Made by a program: the position numbers and the translations under genes
Shown: piece by piece, positions 46,670-58,988 of the stretch
Layout: every line of letters starts with the position of its first letter
How positions within the stretch are numbered: position 1 is the first letter of the stretch
Notes under the pieces: model-generated
Told to the model about the DNA's origin: nothing
The model's database searches: none
Seen by the model: only the letters and a program-made list of their open reading frames with translations
From: Engraulis encrasicolus
Lineage: Eukaryota; Chordata; Actinopteri; Clupeiformes; Engraulidae
Reading direction: 5' to 3'
Length of the DNA stretch: 64,000 nucleotides
NCBI RefSeq assembly: GCF_034702125.1
Contig: NC_085860.1
Span: forward strand, 16,199,164-16,263,163

Positions 46670-47928
46670 GTGTATCTGTGCCTGTGTGTTCCTACACATG
46701 TGCTTGTTTTTGTCGCTGTAGATACTGTATGTTATCTGTGCCCTGGATGTGCTCTACATGTGCAATGCAACCGAGCAGAAGACGCTTCACCTTTAGATTT
46801 TTCTTCGGCCATTAACATCAACACTTTGCATATTTAATGAGAATATCCCAGAGGTATGCTAAAAAAGGTCACTGGCCAATTTTTATATATACAGTACACA
46901 ATGCATAACAGCTGAAGGCTGCAGCAGCTGTTCTACTCTGTTCAAACTCCTGAAGTTGCACATATTAATGCAGCCCTCCAAATGTTGCCTCCAAATGTCT
47001 CTTTTTTCCATGCACAGTTTTCACAGAGCTGTTCAATACCATGGGAGCACCGTCAGAGCCGCAACTGTCGGCGCATCTGGAGAATTCATACAGTCTGCAG
47101 TTGCAGCAGTAAATTTATGGATTCGTGCCCTGAGTAGACTGAGCACAAATGATGAACTTGCCCCCGAGCCAGCCGTTTAAAACACTAGCTCGATGGCTTC
47201 CATGCATACTTTGATACAGAGACTGTCGCACCTGGGCTTTCGGTGCAAGAAAATCCGGTTCCTTTAAGCGTCACTAGTCATTTTATGGAGTGGAGTTTGT
47301 TTTCGAGCCGCATGTCGCATGACTGAAATGCCTCTGTTAAACATGGAGTAAAGCTTTAAACGTGTCGCCTGTCCTGTCCCTGCCCATATTCAACAGTCAT
47401 GGTGTCACATTCAGATCTATTCAATAATAATTATAGGGCGTTAGTATTTTTATTCTTTGCCTATTAAAAATGAATACTTGAATCCCTTTTCAAGCTGCAG
47501 GTAGGAGGGTAATCTACGGTGTGTGTGGCACATAACTTAATCACAAGAAGGGACAGCCCATAATAATAAAAGCCAAATAGTTGGCATAGCGTCCGCGGAG
47601 GGAACATTTTATTCCATCTGAATATTCGACAAACAGGAAGTACATACATATATTTTTAGCATGTAAAGCAGTGCTATTTAAGATTAGAGGATTAAAAGGA
47701 GGTTGAGAGATGTTCATAGACTGTTTTAACTTCAGCGAGTCATAAAAGTCTGTCTGAAAATGTTGATTGACGTTATTTCTGCTTTACATTGTAGCGATGG
47801 GGATTATGCAAAAGGATTTACAGTATCTGGTCATGTTGTTTTTGGCCCACTCTTGTTGTTGTAGACCAAAACGGCAATGAAGACCTTGTTGAATTCCACC
47901 GTGTTCCACCAAGTATGGAAGAGAGGGG

Positions 47929-47930
<2 letters not shown>
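46670..47930. other. intronic sequence, no feature supported
   Basis: Nothing recognised. Confidence 0.4.

Positions 47931-47967
<37 letters not shown>
47931..47967. repeat. short (GA)n microsatellite
   Basis: About 36 bp of GA. Confidence 0.9.
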
Positions 47968-47970
<3 letters not shown>

Positions 47971-49785
47971 TCCCTGCTCTCCTTCCTTACCACTATGCTA
48001 TACATTCCCTACATTCAGACACTTGCTGAATTTGGATGAGGATGGCCCTGAGTCTGGCATGGCATGGGGGGGAAAACAGTGGCAGCGCTCAGACGGAAGA
48101 GAGTGCGAGTGCGAGGCTGAGTGAGGCTTTTGTGCCGGGGCCCGGGAAGCGTCCGCATGCCTGTCATTCCAAGCAGGTCCCGCTTTAGTGTCAAGTGGCA
48201 GAAATCGCCCAAATGAGCCCAGGGTCCCCAAGGGCCACAGCATGGATTATTCTAATTTGACGAGATGCAGGGAGGGAGGGATGGAGGGAAAGAGGCGGGA
48301 GTTCAAAAGGGGGCACCTGACATTGTTTTTGTCTACCTTTAGTGAGTCGGAAAGAAGGACCCCCCGCCTGATACTCTCAGAGGAAAGCACTCCCACCGCG
48401 GAGGTGTTTATTAAGTTACCCTGGCCGGGGTGCCCGAAGAGGCCCTTCTTTTTTGTCTGATATTAATTGAAGGTAACTAAGGGGCATTTCGAGGGGTCGG
48501 CCGGCCGGTCGGCCACCTCGGCTACAACAACCATGGCCATTCTTCTGGCTCAGGGGAGGGCCAGCGAGCGGAAGCAAGGGGTGGAAGGTCACTGGTCCCC
48601 TTCATGTCACAAGCCATCAGCCGGAATATCATAGTGACGCGCAACATTTCACTCATTAAACCCAAGAATCCCTCCCTGCCCATTCTCACCACCTCACCAA
48701 CTACAAAAAAGTAAATGAATTCTTAAATTAGATTTTGTGAAATGAAAATCCTTAATTTTAAGGATTAAAATTTTCATTATTTAGAACTGTTGCCGAGAAT
48801 GGTATTCTTCGGTTTAATGAGTGAAATGTTGCACGATGTGTTCTGTGAAAGTAAATCCAGCAGTGTTTATTTTGATCACTGGGATGAAGAAAAATAAAAT
48901 AATAATGTGGGGTTATTCACCGCTATCTTTGTTCTCGTGTCTGTCTGTGTCCATGTTCAGTCATCCTTAGTGTCATCACTAGCTGATGTCCTTGTTTTTG
49001 TTTGTTTGTCCTGTCGACTGTTCCAGCACTATTTTTTTTAGAAAGTATTACCTGAACATTTTTATGGCAACCATTTTGTTAATCAAATTTGTTCTGTCGC
49101 GTGTGACCACAGGTGCACCTTGTCACCAGGCTAGGCAGGCAGTCGCTGGGGGCCCCAAAGCCAGTAGATGGTGAAAAACAGCTCAACTTTAAACAATAAT
49201 AGCTGTGATGTGTTTCGAATGTTAGTTGTATTTGGGTATTTGCTTGGGGCCACCACTGACATTAGAATCGCCTCTGCGTGTGACGGCAACAGCCAGCATG
49301 AACCATCAACAAGATGGTACACGTGGTAAACAAATACTCCAGACAGGTTTACACTGTGCAGTACTGTAGATCTAAACTGCACAGTTCAAGGTAAAAAAAA
49401 CAAATGCTTACATAACCCTGTTTATATATATTTGGGCCAATGATGTTTCAGCTGTACCACATGTCAGGGTGCTGAAACCACAGCTAATGGCACTATTGTA
49501 TGGATCATTTTTTGCTTGTTTGTTTTTAGTTGATTAGATAAGAAGCATATTCATTGCAGTTCATCAATTACTACTTACTAATAAATTAATTGGCTGTAGC
49601 TGTCATTGTACCACCTGACGTCTGAACCCAACAAAATGTCTTTGACCCATTTACTACAACTACCACATTTATTTTTTTCATTCCTTCATTAAAAAATGAA
49701 GACTCATTCAACACCTCATTCAAGACTCAATTAACACACTTCTATACACAGTATTTAAAATGAATAGCAATGATTATTAGTCAGA
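47968..49785. other. intronic sequence, no feature supported
   Basis: A small perfect palindrome-like stretch (AATCCTTAATTTTAAGGATT, 48749-48768). Otherwise nothing. Confidence 0.4.
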
Positions 49786-49789
49786 ACCG

Positions 49790-49955
49790 ACTCTAGCCTT
49801 GCCGTGACTCAAACAGCTAAGGCACTGTACTGTTACATTGGTGACCCGTTTTCGAATTCTAGCCCAATGTCACTTCCCTATCCTCCCCCATCTGTCTCTC
49901 CTGTCACACTCTCAAAGTGTCCTGTCTGAGTAAAAACGTAAAAAGCCCTCAGTAG
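49790..49955 (+). repeat. degenerate tRNA-SINE
   Basis: GCCGTGACTCAAACAGCTAAGG and GTTTTCGAATTCTAG are decayed A/B-box regions. The tail CTGTCACACTCTCAAAGTGTCC matches the family. Confidence 0.6.
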
Positions 49956-50002
49956 TACATATACATTAAAAAAGAAACGCTGTTAAACGCATTAAAAAAG
50001 AA

Positions 50003-50556
50003 CAGAGGTGGAAAGAGTACAGAAAATGTGTACTCAAGTAAAAGTATCTTTACTTTGCCTAAATTCTACTCAAGTACAAGTAAAAGTACCTATCTAAAAA
50101 TCTACTCAAGTAAAAGTAAAAAGTACTTCACTTAAAATGTAATTTGAGTAAAAAGTACTTAGTTACTTTTAATTAGCTGTCCTCTTGAGAATGTCATGTT
50201 TATTTTTCTTGAATATCGTCCTCCATAACCTCTATCTCTTGCTTGGCACCAGCCATCATCCAATACATTGATACAAGATAGTAAAATAGTGGAAATGCTG
50301 TGTGCCATCCTGCACAATCTTTCATTTCTGGCGGATTGTGGCATTATTGTGCATGGCATTTTGTCTCTCAGTCATTTTTTTTTACTCAGTACTTGGGCCA
50401 GGTCCCAGTGTAATTGAGTGAAGTACTTGGATCAAAATGTACTCCAGTACAAGTAAAAGTATTAATTTAAAAATTTACTTAAAAAGTACAAAGTATTTAT
50501 AAAAGCTACTCAAGTACAATATTGAGTAAAAGTAATAAGTTACTATTCCACCCCTG
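50003..50556. mobile_element. hAT-type element rich in ACTCAAGTAAAAGTA, exact 8-bp duplication
   Basis: 554 bp from CAGAGGTGGAAAGAG to TTCCACCCCTG, between AAAAAGAA copies (49995-50002, 50557-50564). ACTCAAGTA(C)AAGTAAAAGTA motifs recur about ten times, clustered near both ends, like subterminal transposase-binding repeats. No open frame. Confidence 0.9.
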
Positions 50557-50564
50557 AAAAAGAA

Positions 50565-50830
50565 CGCTGACAAATCTGCTGTTTGTGACCAGTGGTTATT
50601 AACCCGTTAAGACACAGTGTTATAAATTTGCTGTAACCACAATGGCAATGACCCCGTAGTAGTGCCTTACTCAAGGCCCTGTGTTATGTCATAGTAGAGT
50701 AGTACTATGGTAGAGTTAACTTTTCAATGACTATTTACCGCGTTCCACTGGTGGAACAGCATACATTATGGGGCTGCTCAGAACCGGCTCTACTCTGCCT
50801 TTCCCCCGGGGCCTGGAGGCATAGCCTAGT
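50565..50830. other. intronic sequence, old repeat fragment
   Basis: 50593-50770 resembles 23665-23830 (AACCCGTTAA, CAATGACC, GGCCCTGTGTT, AGTACTATGG), a second copy of an unnamed dispersed repeat. Confidence 0.55.
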
Positions 50831-50914
50831 ACACGGGGAGTGGATGGGATCCGATGCTACACGGGGAGGGGATGGGATCCGATGCTAAACGGGGAGGGGA
50901 TGGGATCTGATGCT
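50831..50914. repeat. 28-bp minisatellite, three units
   Basis: ACACGGGGAG-GGATGGGATCCGATGCT units start at 50831, 50859 and 50887. Confidence 0.85.
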
Positions 50915-51425
50915 ATCTCACCTGCTCTCCCACAGATGCTTCCTGTGGTGTGCTGATGCTAAATCAAGCAGGCCATATTTATGTCAGTTTATCGTCAGCA
51001 ATACTCTAGGGTGCGTGTGTGTGCGTGGTTAATGTGTGTGTGTGCGCTTGAGAAAGTGTGTGTGTGTGGGCACTTGTTTGTGTGTCTGTGCGTGTGCTTG
51101 CATGTTTGTGTACTTTGATGCACTCTGCCTTTTTAGGAGTGTTCCCAGTGTGTGTGGTTTTTTTATGTGTGATTCATGGTGATTAATGTGTGTCATCATC
51201 TCCTGTTGGATCAGTTTGGTTTCTGTTTTTTGTTTTTTGGCACATGCTGTCTGTTCAGGCCGCATGCTGGCTTGGTGGTTTAATGTGACAGCTTAATGAT
51301 ATTTATACACACCTACCCGCTGACACAGAGCGTGACCTCACAGTAACAGGTGATCTATTGCGCTCCGTCATCCATCTCCTTACCTGCTTGGAGTCGTTGT
51401 GTTGTGTTGTGTTGTGTTGTGGGTG

Positions 51426-51553
<128 letters not shown>

Positions 51554-51607
51554 AAAGCGTGTGTTAACAGGTCTCTGCTCTGCTCTACTCTCTGCGTGTC
51601 TCCACAG

Positions 51608-51841
51608 CTCGGGGGCTAACCTGCGGAGACTGAAGTCGGGCCCGGCAGGCTCGGGCGCGGGTGCGGGGCGTGGAGGAACCCGGCGGAGGAAGAGTGTCCA
51701 CAAGGCCTTCAAGCGGAGCTCCCTGCAGCTGTGTCCTCTCTCCTCCTCCTCCTCCTCACCGTGCAGCTACACCCCATATAAGGCCCTGCTCCGCAACCAG
51801 GAGAACTACCAGCCTGCCCCGCTCACGCCAGCACACTACAG
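51608..51841 (+). CDS. exon candidate 5 of the unrecognised gene
   Basis: Acceptor GTCTCCACAG ends 51607; donor GTACAG at 51842 (ACAG|GTACAG). 234 nt, phase 2 in and out. It encodes SGANLRRLKSGPAGSGAGAG, a basic stretch RRRKSVHKAFKRSS, a serine run from TCC codons, and PYKALLRNQENYQPAPLTPAHYR. GC-rich compared with the introns. The basic motif followed by Ser-rich sequence suggests a nuclear, phosphorylated, disordered protein, but that is inference; I cannot name the family. Confidence 0.7.
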
Positions 51842-52731
51842 GTACAGCTGATAACCAGACAAAAAGATCATAGCACATAGTCAAAAGCAGAAAAATCTTT
51901 ACACTTTGGCTTCTGTTTTCTTTGGGTTTTTTTTCTCAAGCCTTTTCTCTTCTTTTCTCCACTGTGTGCGTCAAATTGAAACGATGATTACAGACGTTTT
52001 CCAATATCAAAGTCGGCCGCCTCTTGAACTGTAGTAATAGTTTAGTGTGGCCACACACATCAAGCAGCCCAGACAGGAAGTGGCTGTCATCTGCCTCTGA
52101 TCTCCTCTGCTGTACGTACGGTACAGAATGACGCATTGTGGTAGGAAGTATACCAATAACTTTATTCAGGGGCTGGCAAATTTGAAGTGTTGAAAGGGAG
52201 GTGACGGTACTGACATTTTAATTGCAGGGTGGGATACCCCCCCATACCCCCGCCTCTTGCCCATGCTCAATAAGCTAGTTGATGAGAGACCGAATCATGT
52301 TTCTGGTGAGGTGAGAATATTATGTTGTTAAGGAAACTGAGCTGCAGTGTAACCAGGAAGGGAGTTGTTTCCCTCCCTAGATCCATGTAGGCTTGAGGCC
52401 GGGTCATAAAAGAGTGGAGAGGGTTGTAGACATCTTTGAAAAGTCTTTGAGTTATGAAGGTCGGGAAGTAATTGAGGGTAGACCTTCTACCACTGAATGC
52501 CCCGTCACCAGGCCGCTGTTTTCCTTACAGCGCACACCGCTGAGTCATGCGAAGTAAATCATCATGGCAGTTATGATGAGAGCAGTGAATGTTCTGCTTT
52601 TGAAAACAGTAACTGTTACAAGGGTTTATGCTTTATATACTTCTGGAGGAGAACCAAACCAAAATTAATAGTTGAGATTGAAGCTAACTGCCGGAATAAA
52701 AATGTGCTCCATGAAGACTAATGTTTGAATG
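51842..52731. other. intronic sequence, no feature supported
   Basis: Nothing recognised. Confidence 0.4.
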
Positions 52732-52739
52732 CTCCAGAG

Positions 52740-53047
52740 CAGTGTCTCTCAAACTTTTTCAGATTGAGGACCCCCCCCCAAAAAAAAAAATGTTCAGGGA
52801 CCACCTATCAACTGAATTGACAGCTGACGGGTGCTTATTTCGATGCAGATCACTTAATTTTTATATTCATTTACAGGCCTGTCTTATTGTGGAGAAAATA
52901 AGACTTCAGCTATGTTTAGCTTTGTAATAATGTTACAAATATAGCTTACTGCTAACTCGTCTTGGAAAAGTAGAAATCCCTTCGTGGACCACCTGAGCTC
53001 TGTCGCGGACCACTAGTGGTCCCTGGACCACACTTTGAGAATCACTG
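52740..53047. mobile_element. hAT-type MITE, exact 8-bp duplication
   Basis: 308 bp. Starts CAGTGTCTCTCAAACTTTTT, ends (rc) CAGTGATTCTCAAAGTGTGG. CTCCAGAG flanks both sides (52732-52739, 53048-53055). Confidence 0.92.
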
Positions 53048-53414
53048 CTCCAGAGGGATCCAGACTGTGTGGCTAAAAAGAGGAAAATGGTCCATGTTGT
53101 TTGAAGAAGGAAATACTGATTTATAATACCCTAAATAAATCCTGAATACCTTTTCCCCAAGTGGTTTGGAAGGAACGCAAGTTATATTTGAGGACATTTA
53201 GCCTGTGTATGTCTCTAGTCAAAGTGTACCGTGTCCTGTAACTCAACTTGTTTGGTAATGAGCTATATTTGGGGTTTGTTGCAAAAGGGTCCCATTTTTC
53301 CACAGTTGGGTTGGTCTGGATGTTGGGATGTGCAGAGATGAATTTAAAAATAGCCCTCAACCCGCCCCACCTGCATCCCCCTGCCCTTGTGGCTCTTGAT
53401 GTTTCATTGAGCCC

Positions 53415-53546
<132 letters not shown>

Positions 53547-53596
53547 CCCCCCATAGCCTCCAAGCAGGCAGGAAAGATGAGGGGTGTGGAAGGAAG

Positions 53597-53772
<176 letters not shown>

Positions 53773-53773
<1 letters not shown>

Positions 53774-54580
53774 TAGTGTGTGTATGGTGGGGGTCTTTTC
53801 TGTCGTCCCGCTAATGCAGGCAGCTCTCGTAAAAAGCCACTCGCCTCCCTCCGTTTGGCCGCTGTCGTATTTATACCTTGTGTGCCCCTCTTTCCAGTCC
53901 CCTGGGCCCTCATCCGCCTGCCGGCCTGACATTTTAAATGCCACCTCCACGGAAAAAAACAGACACTTGGTCTCAAGGCTGTAGAAAATGTGAGTCACTC
54001 CGGATGCAGAATGAGGAGTCCACTCAAGCTGTCCACTCCATTGGTCTTTGTGTGAACCTGCATAGGTCACTGTGATGCAGTGATCTGAAGCTGTGCGTAA
54101 ATGGCAGTTCTATTTCATCTTCTCATCTTCAGAGGTCGTGAAAGCTCTATATACGTCAGTATGTCAGTCCTTCAAAAGATTTTTTTCTGAAGCCTGAGAC
54201 GTTGTACAGAACTGAGTGGTCTCCTTGCTCCTTCCGCAAAATATGTCGGTCTAGTAAATTACACATAATTATAAAGGGTTCCCAGCAATCTGCTGACTGC
54301 ATATTAAAAAGTTTGTAAAATTATTCATAGCACATGAATATGTGACATACTCAGCCTGCGGTTTTGCTCACATTGTATGCCAGTTAGTAATTTGTTGGGT
54401 GTGTGAACACCATAACCACTCCTTTGCAATTCAACTAATTAGTTACGAAAGCTAAAAATAGACTTTACAAGGTTTTCCCCCATTGACGCTCTATCATATT
54501 TATGACAGAATAAGAAATTGGTGGCATGTAGCTTGGATTGGGTATTAGCTTGGAGTAGGTATTTCTTTTCTCTTTTTTAA
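53773..54580. other. intronic sequence, no feature supported
   Basis: Nothing recognised. Confidence 0.4.
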
Positions 54581-54581
54581 A

Positions 54582-54772
54582 TTATTTTTTGGGGGCTTTA
54601 CAAGCCTTTATTGTTTTTTTTCTCAGACAGGACAGTGAAGTAGAGACAGGAAATGAGCTGGGAGAGAGAAACAGGGAAGGGCCGGCAAAGGACCCGGGCC
54701 GGGAATCGAACCTGGGTCGGCTGCGTAGTAGACAAGTGCCCTACCATATCAGCCACAGTAGGGGCCGGAGTA
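54582..54772 (-). repeat. tRNA-derived SINE, minus strand
   Basis: Perfect B box on the minus strand (GGTTCGATTCC, rc of 54703-54713), GGCTGATATGGTAGGGCAC-like A-box region upstream, CACTGTCCTGTC-type tail and poly-T (A tail) on the plus strand at 54618. Confidence 0.8.
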
Positions 54773-55180
54773 GGTATTTCTAAGGAGGACCAGCTTGAAG
54801 GTTGTAAACAAATATTGACGCAAATTTTATCGCTTGCGTTTTCGTTTTTTAGGTTGCCTTTTTTCCCCTCTGTAGTGTAGTAGGTACTGTAGCTGTGGTT
54901 AGTGAGGCTGCAAAAATAATCGCATGAAGGCATGAAACTCTTTTCTTTTCCTTTTTTTGTCAGAATGCTCTCAGCTGCCTCATGTGCACTGTGAATGTCT
55001 GTTTGAGGCGCATTACACGATGCGCTGCGCCCAGCCCAGCCCAGACGTAGCCCAGTCAGCGTTTGATGTCTCGAGGAGCTTTTTGAGGCCCGGGGCCCCC
55101 TGGGAGCCAGAAGCGAGCGGAGGGGACAGATTAGCGTATAGCTGGCGGAGTAGGAGCTCCACTGATATGAGCAGCAGCCC
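54773..55180. other. intronic sequence, no feature supported
   Basis: Open frames are not splice-supported. Confidence 0.4.
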
Positions 55181-55185
55181 CTGCA

Positions 55186-55396
55186 CAGAGCTGGACTGGC
55201 CAGCTGGCATAGCGGGTATTTCCCGGTGGGCCCCGCACCCTTGTGGGCCCCTACTTTCAGAAATGTAAAAAAGAAAAAGATAAAGGCCCACAAGTGTGCA
55301 GGGTCCACCAGTGAGTCAGTTCTGCGGCGCTAATTATCAGGGGGGCCCTTTCACCCAAAAGTGCCCGGGCCCTATTTCTCCGCCAGTCCAGCCCTG
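55186..55396. mobile_element. hAT-type foldback MITE, copy 3 (family I)
   Basis: Starts CAGAGCTGGACTGGCC, ends CCAGTCCAGCCCTG. The interior matches copies 1 and 2, with a shortened loop. CCCCTGC precedes it and recurs at 55410 after a small duplication of the end (GCAGCCCTG). Confidence 0.8.
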
Positions 55397-56301
55397 GCAG
55401 CCCTGGCAGCCCCTGCCTGCCTGCGCAGCTGTGCTCTACGCTACGATACACGAACCACAATGGCCGACTCAGGGAAACAAACGTACAGCTTGAGCTGGAG
55501 CAGAGGGGGTTGAGCTGGGCCAAGCATCACTAAGAACCATTGTACAGGTGTTGTGGAGGGTTATGTAAGTACACAGGGGAGCGCTACGCCACCACACTGC
55601 CGATTGCTAATCGTCTCATTCCCTTCTACATGAAGGGCCGCACCGCCTGTGCCTGTGTTCATGCATGGGAATGGCGGCTGTTTTACAAACGGCACATGAA
55701 AAATACATTCAGGAGTTGATTCCCGGGCAGGGTGCCCAATCGTTACAAAAAAAAAAACCCAAGAGTTATCCGCGCTCCCACGACACACAATACCTCTTGA
55801 GCACTGTAGCTTTTACTTATTCATGGAGGCAATCCTGGTTTGCCACCGCCGGCCTGCTGTTCTCCGCACAGGGTAGCGTCTGGAGTCTTCCAGGGTAAGA
55901 GACAGACAGACAGATAGAAAGACAGACCGAGAGAGGCACTGACCCACAGTAGATTCTTTCCCAGCATTGTTCCTGCTCTGAGTCTGTTTTTTTTCTCCTC
56001 TCAGTGGAGCCACATGTGTGGCAACACACAGCAAACCACTTTCCATTGCCTGTTGAGCCGTTTCACACAATGACAAGGTGGAGTGGAGAATGTCGTAAGG
56101 GTCCAGGTGCTGTGTGGACCGGAGAGAGGAGAAAAGGAAACGCTTCATCCTGTAGGACTTTGGCTCCCCACTGATACTTTTTAACTCCACACGTGAGGAG
56201 AGCAAACATTTCCCAATAGCCGGGCACGTTGAATATCACACCCACTTGTTTGTGCTGCATGTGATCAAAGTCTTGACCCCCAGGCCACAAGGAGCTGTAG
56301 T
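55397..56301. other. intronic sequence, no feature supported
   Basis: A short (GACA) run at 55903-55925 only. Confidence 0.4.
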
Positions 56302-56309
56302 GTCAGCAC

Positions 56310-56621
56310 CAGGGCCACTGACAGCTTTAGGCGGGGCCCAGGACAAAGACATCTGAAAGGGCCCCAAACCCAATACAAACAATGGCTGTTTCTCAAAGTC
56401 AAGTATCCTCGCCTTGCTAGGACGTAAAAACGTCAAGTGAATGGATACTCTGCAGAGTTCACCAAAGAGTATCCAATCACTGGGCGTTTCAGGTCCTAGA
56501 AAGGCCAGGATCCTTGACTTTGAGATACAGCCAATGTAATGAGGTTCCAATTCTGGCCCCCTCTCTCCCTGGGCCCGAGACAAGTGACCCCTTTGTCCGC
56601 CCCCCCCTGTCAGCTTCCCTG
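56310..56621. mobile_element. family II MITE, copy 3, exact 8-bp duplication, with nested insertion
   Basis: Starts CAGGGCCACTGACAGC, ends CTGTCAGCTTCCCTG. GTCAGCAC on both sides (56302-56309, 56622-56629). Interrupted by 56384-56532. Confidence 0.9.
56384..56532. mobile_element. 149-bp MITE nested in family II copy 3
   Basis: Terminal repeats GGCTGTTTCTCAAAGTCAAG / GGCTGTATCTCAAAGTCAAG (right end on the other strand), AAT duplicated on both sides. Three-base duplications and GG ends suggest PIF/Harbinger type (inference). The uninterrupted relative at 16440 shows the target. Confidence 0.85.
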
Positions 56622-56684
56622 GTCAGCACTGTGTGGCTTCCTTGTCCAAGCCTCTACGTTTTGGTTAATTCCTTCTGTGAGAAT

Positions 56685-56927
56685 CAGGGACAGATCATGA
56701 CTCCATGGGCCCTGGGCCAGACAACAAGAAAGGTCCCCCTCCAGATGTTAAAGACCTATTGTTGGGGGTTCGGGTGTTTGTCCCCAGAAAAAGTGTGAAA
56801 ATACAGTTGTTAAAAGTGTGATTGTAACGCAACATGACAATGGAAAGAGACTTGGGCTTCAGGGCACCTCTTGACTCTTGGCCCCCTGGGCCTGGGCCCG
56901 GTAGGCCCATGCAATAATCCATCCTTG
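56685..56927. mobile_element. hAT-type MITE
   Basis: Starts CAGGGACAGATCATGACTCC, ends (rc) CAAGGATGGATTATTGCATG. Flanks GTGAGAAT and GTGAGAAC differ at one base. Confidence 0.8.
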
Positions 56928-56981
56928 GTGAGAACAGTGCTGCTTCCAGTCCCTGCACACCTGTCCCTCCAGCCCACCTCA

Positions 56982-57141
56982 ATAAGTAAGGGTTAACGTT
57001 CGGCGAGAAGGTCGCTACCGTGGAATAGCAGCACGACAGAGAGAATCTTTAGACCCCGACGCGGAGCGGAGGGGTCTTGTTCTCTCTGAAGTGCTGCTAT
57101 TCCACAAAGCGACCGACTCGCCGAACGTTAACCCGCTTATT
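56982..57141. repeat. foldback hairpin sequence
   Basis: GGGTTAACGTTCGGCGAG (56990) is inverted as CTCGCCGAACGTTAACCC (57118). The inner TGGAATAGCAGCAC/GTGCTGCTATTCCA and AGAGAGAA/TTCTCTCT also pair. It may be the end of a longer element running to about 57490. Confidence 0.75.
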
Positions 57142-58129
57142 ATATGGATATACTTAAATGATTCACACATGGCGGGGACATTTCGTTAAGTTTATTATAA
57201 TTTTTCATGTCAAAAGATTGTTGCTGCGCAAAACAAAACAGTGCCGTGCGTTGTGGAACACCGCTAGGCAACAGCTAGGTAGCCAGGCCCAGGACAACAG
57301 GTGTTGTCTACCACCGCAGCTGATTAGAGTCTTGTTGAAAAGTCGCTTTAGCAGTGAAAAGTCTTGTTGCCATTGACAGCGGTCTGTTATAGACCAACCC
57401 GTCCGTTATCGAAAAATAACAGACGTGCGAACGTTGGGGAGCCCCATTGAAATGAATGGAGCATTCGACCGATGACGTCACACCATATAATAAAACTATA
57501 TACAGGTCTCCACCTCCTGCTTGCCTCCTATTTAACCTTTAGGAAATGTAAATCGCCAGAGGACTGACTTGACACAATTGTTTCTCTTACTCAACGTTTT
57601 GTTTCTTTTTTAATGAACTATAGTCAAAACTATTGTGTCTGTTGAGATGTGTTTTTTGATATTGTAAGTCGTTTCTGTGTAAATCGTTTTGTTTGATGTT
57701 GTCAGTGGCTCTGGTTGGTTGAATGGCCTATTATTTTGGTGGGACTTTATGTAATACACTCTCCCAATAGGAATTCTTTCCTTTCTCTGTCAGGAAATGG
57801 AATAAAAAAAAAACGTTCCTTTGGTTTCGCCGTCTCCCTGTCATTTAATTACATTTGAATAATGCATACGTCTGCTCAGGCATGGGGGAAATAATTGCCG
57901 GCTTTGTTCGGGTCGGTATGGACGGCTTCTCAAGTGCTCTCATAGAGTCCACAAAGGCCACCGTTTAAATTGTGCTCCTTTGTTACTTCATTAAATCTAA
58001 ATGGGCTGCCGCTAACCTTCAACCATTTCAAACATAATTGCATTAACAAGTGTGTGTACCACAACGTTGGAAAAAAAGATTGTTACCAAGACCTACCCAA
58101 GCCGTGCTTTCCTCCACAGCTTCTGGCTG
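57142..58129. other. intronic or intergenic sequence
   Basis: 57400-57490 (GTCCGTTATCG, CCCATTGAAATGAATGGAGC) has the look of a dispersed repeat; otherwise nothing. Confidence 0.4.
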
Positions 58130-58137
58130 ACTGCGCC

Positions 58138-58330
58138 CAGTGTTGCCAGATGTGTCTGATCAAATCCCGCTCAAAAGGTTCTCAAAAAATGCCGAAATGC
58201 ACTAAATTCCGCCCAACTTCAACGAATTGCATTGATTTCTATGGGCCCAAAACTGCAGAAAAAAACGCCAAAAGGCCATTTTTTCCCGTTTTTACCTGCA
58301 CACGGCTAACCGCCCAATCTGGCAACACTG
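58138..58330. mobile_element. hAT-type 193-bp MITE (family III), copy 2, inverted
   Basis: Starts CAGTGTTGCCAGATGTGTC, ends CCAATCTGGCAACACTG. Exact duplication ACTGCGCC (58130-58137, 58331-58338). The interior is the inverted counterpart of 26107-26299. Confidence 0.92.
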
Positions 58331-58338
58331 ACTGCGCC

Positions 58339-58980
58339 TTGACTACTTTTTCCTCAGGAATGATATCATGGTGAAGGGGATATAATGGGATTCCTTTGAG
58401 GTACTTTGGGGCCCGCCCTTCACCCCTGTCCCCCCCCTCAGGGGTCAGCGCTCAGGAGCTCGTTCTCATGTGCATTCACATCCAGGTCACACTCGACCAG
58501 GGGCTGACTGTATGCGCAGGGGGCCACAAAGGATCCTTTGTCGACAGCTGGGTGAATTGTTTACCTATCGTTCGGAATGATACGGTCCTGCACTTCTTTG
58601 GCGTCTCGCTACCTGTAACTGCGTTGCTAGAACAAAGGCCCCAGTAATTGAGAAGGCCAGTTAGGGACTATGGGATAATGGTTAAGTGTTCAAGTAAGTT
58701 TGATCTTCTCAACTGTCCATGAAAAACAAATATGGCAGGTAGCCTTAATGGAAGCACAGTGCTTGTTGTTTGTAATGGAAGCAACAACATTAGTCAGGGA
58801 AAATGCTGTATGCCACTTTTCTTGGTTGGTTTAAAGCTAAAGGACACTAATCCACTTTGTTTTGATAAATCTACTCCAGATAAATGTAAGAGGATACCAG
58901 ATCCAGAAATTCAACATGGTCTGTTTAAAGTTGTTTCTATAAATGCCTGACATGCTGCATACGTGGCAGGCGGCCATACG
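58339..58980. other. non-coding, no feature supported
   Basis: An 83-codon frame at 58396 has no splice or homology support. Confidence 0.35.
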
Positions 58981-58988
58981 GTGCACAC

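Noticed and set aside
54598..55308. 236-codon minus-strand frame
   Set aside because: Spans a SINE and a hAT-type MITE. No gene-like continuity.
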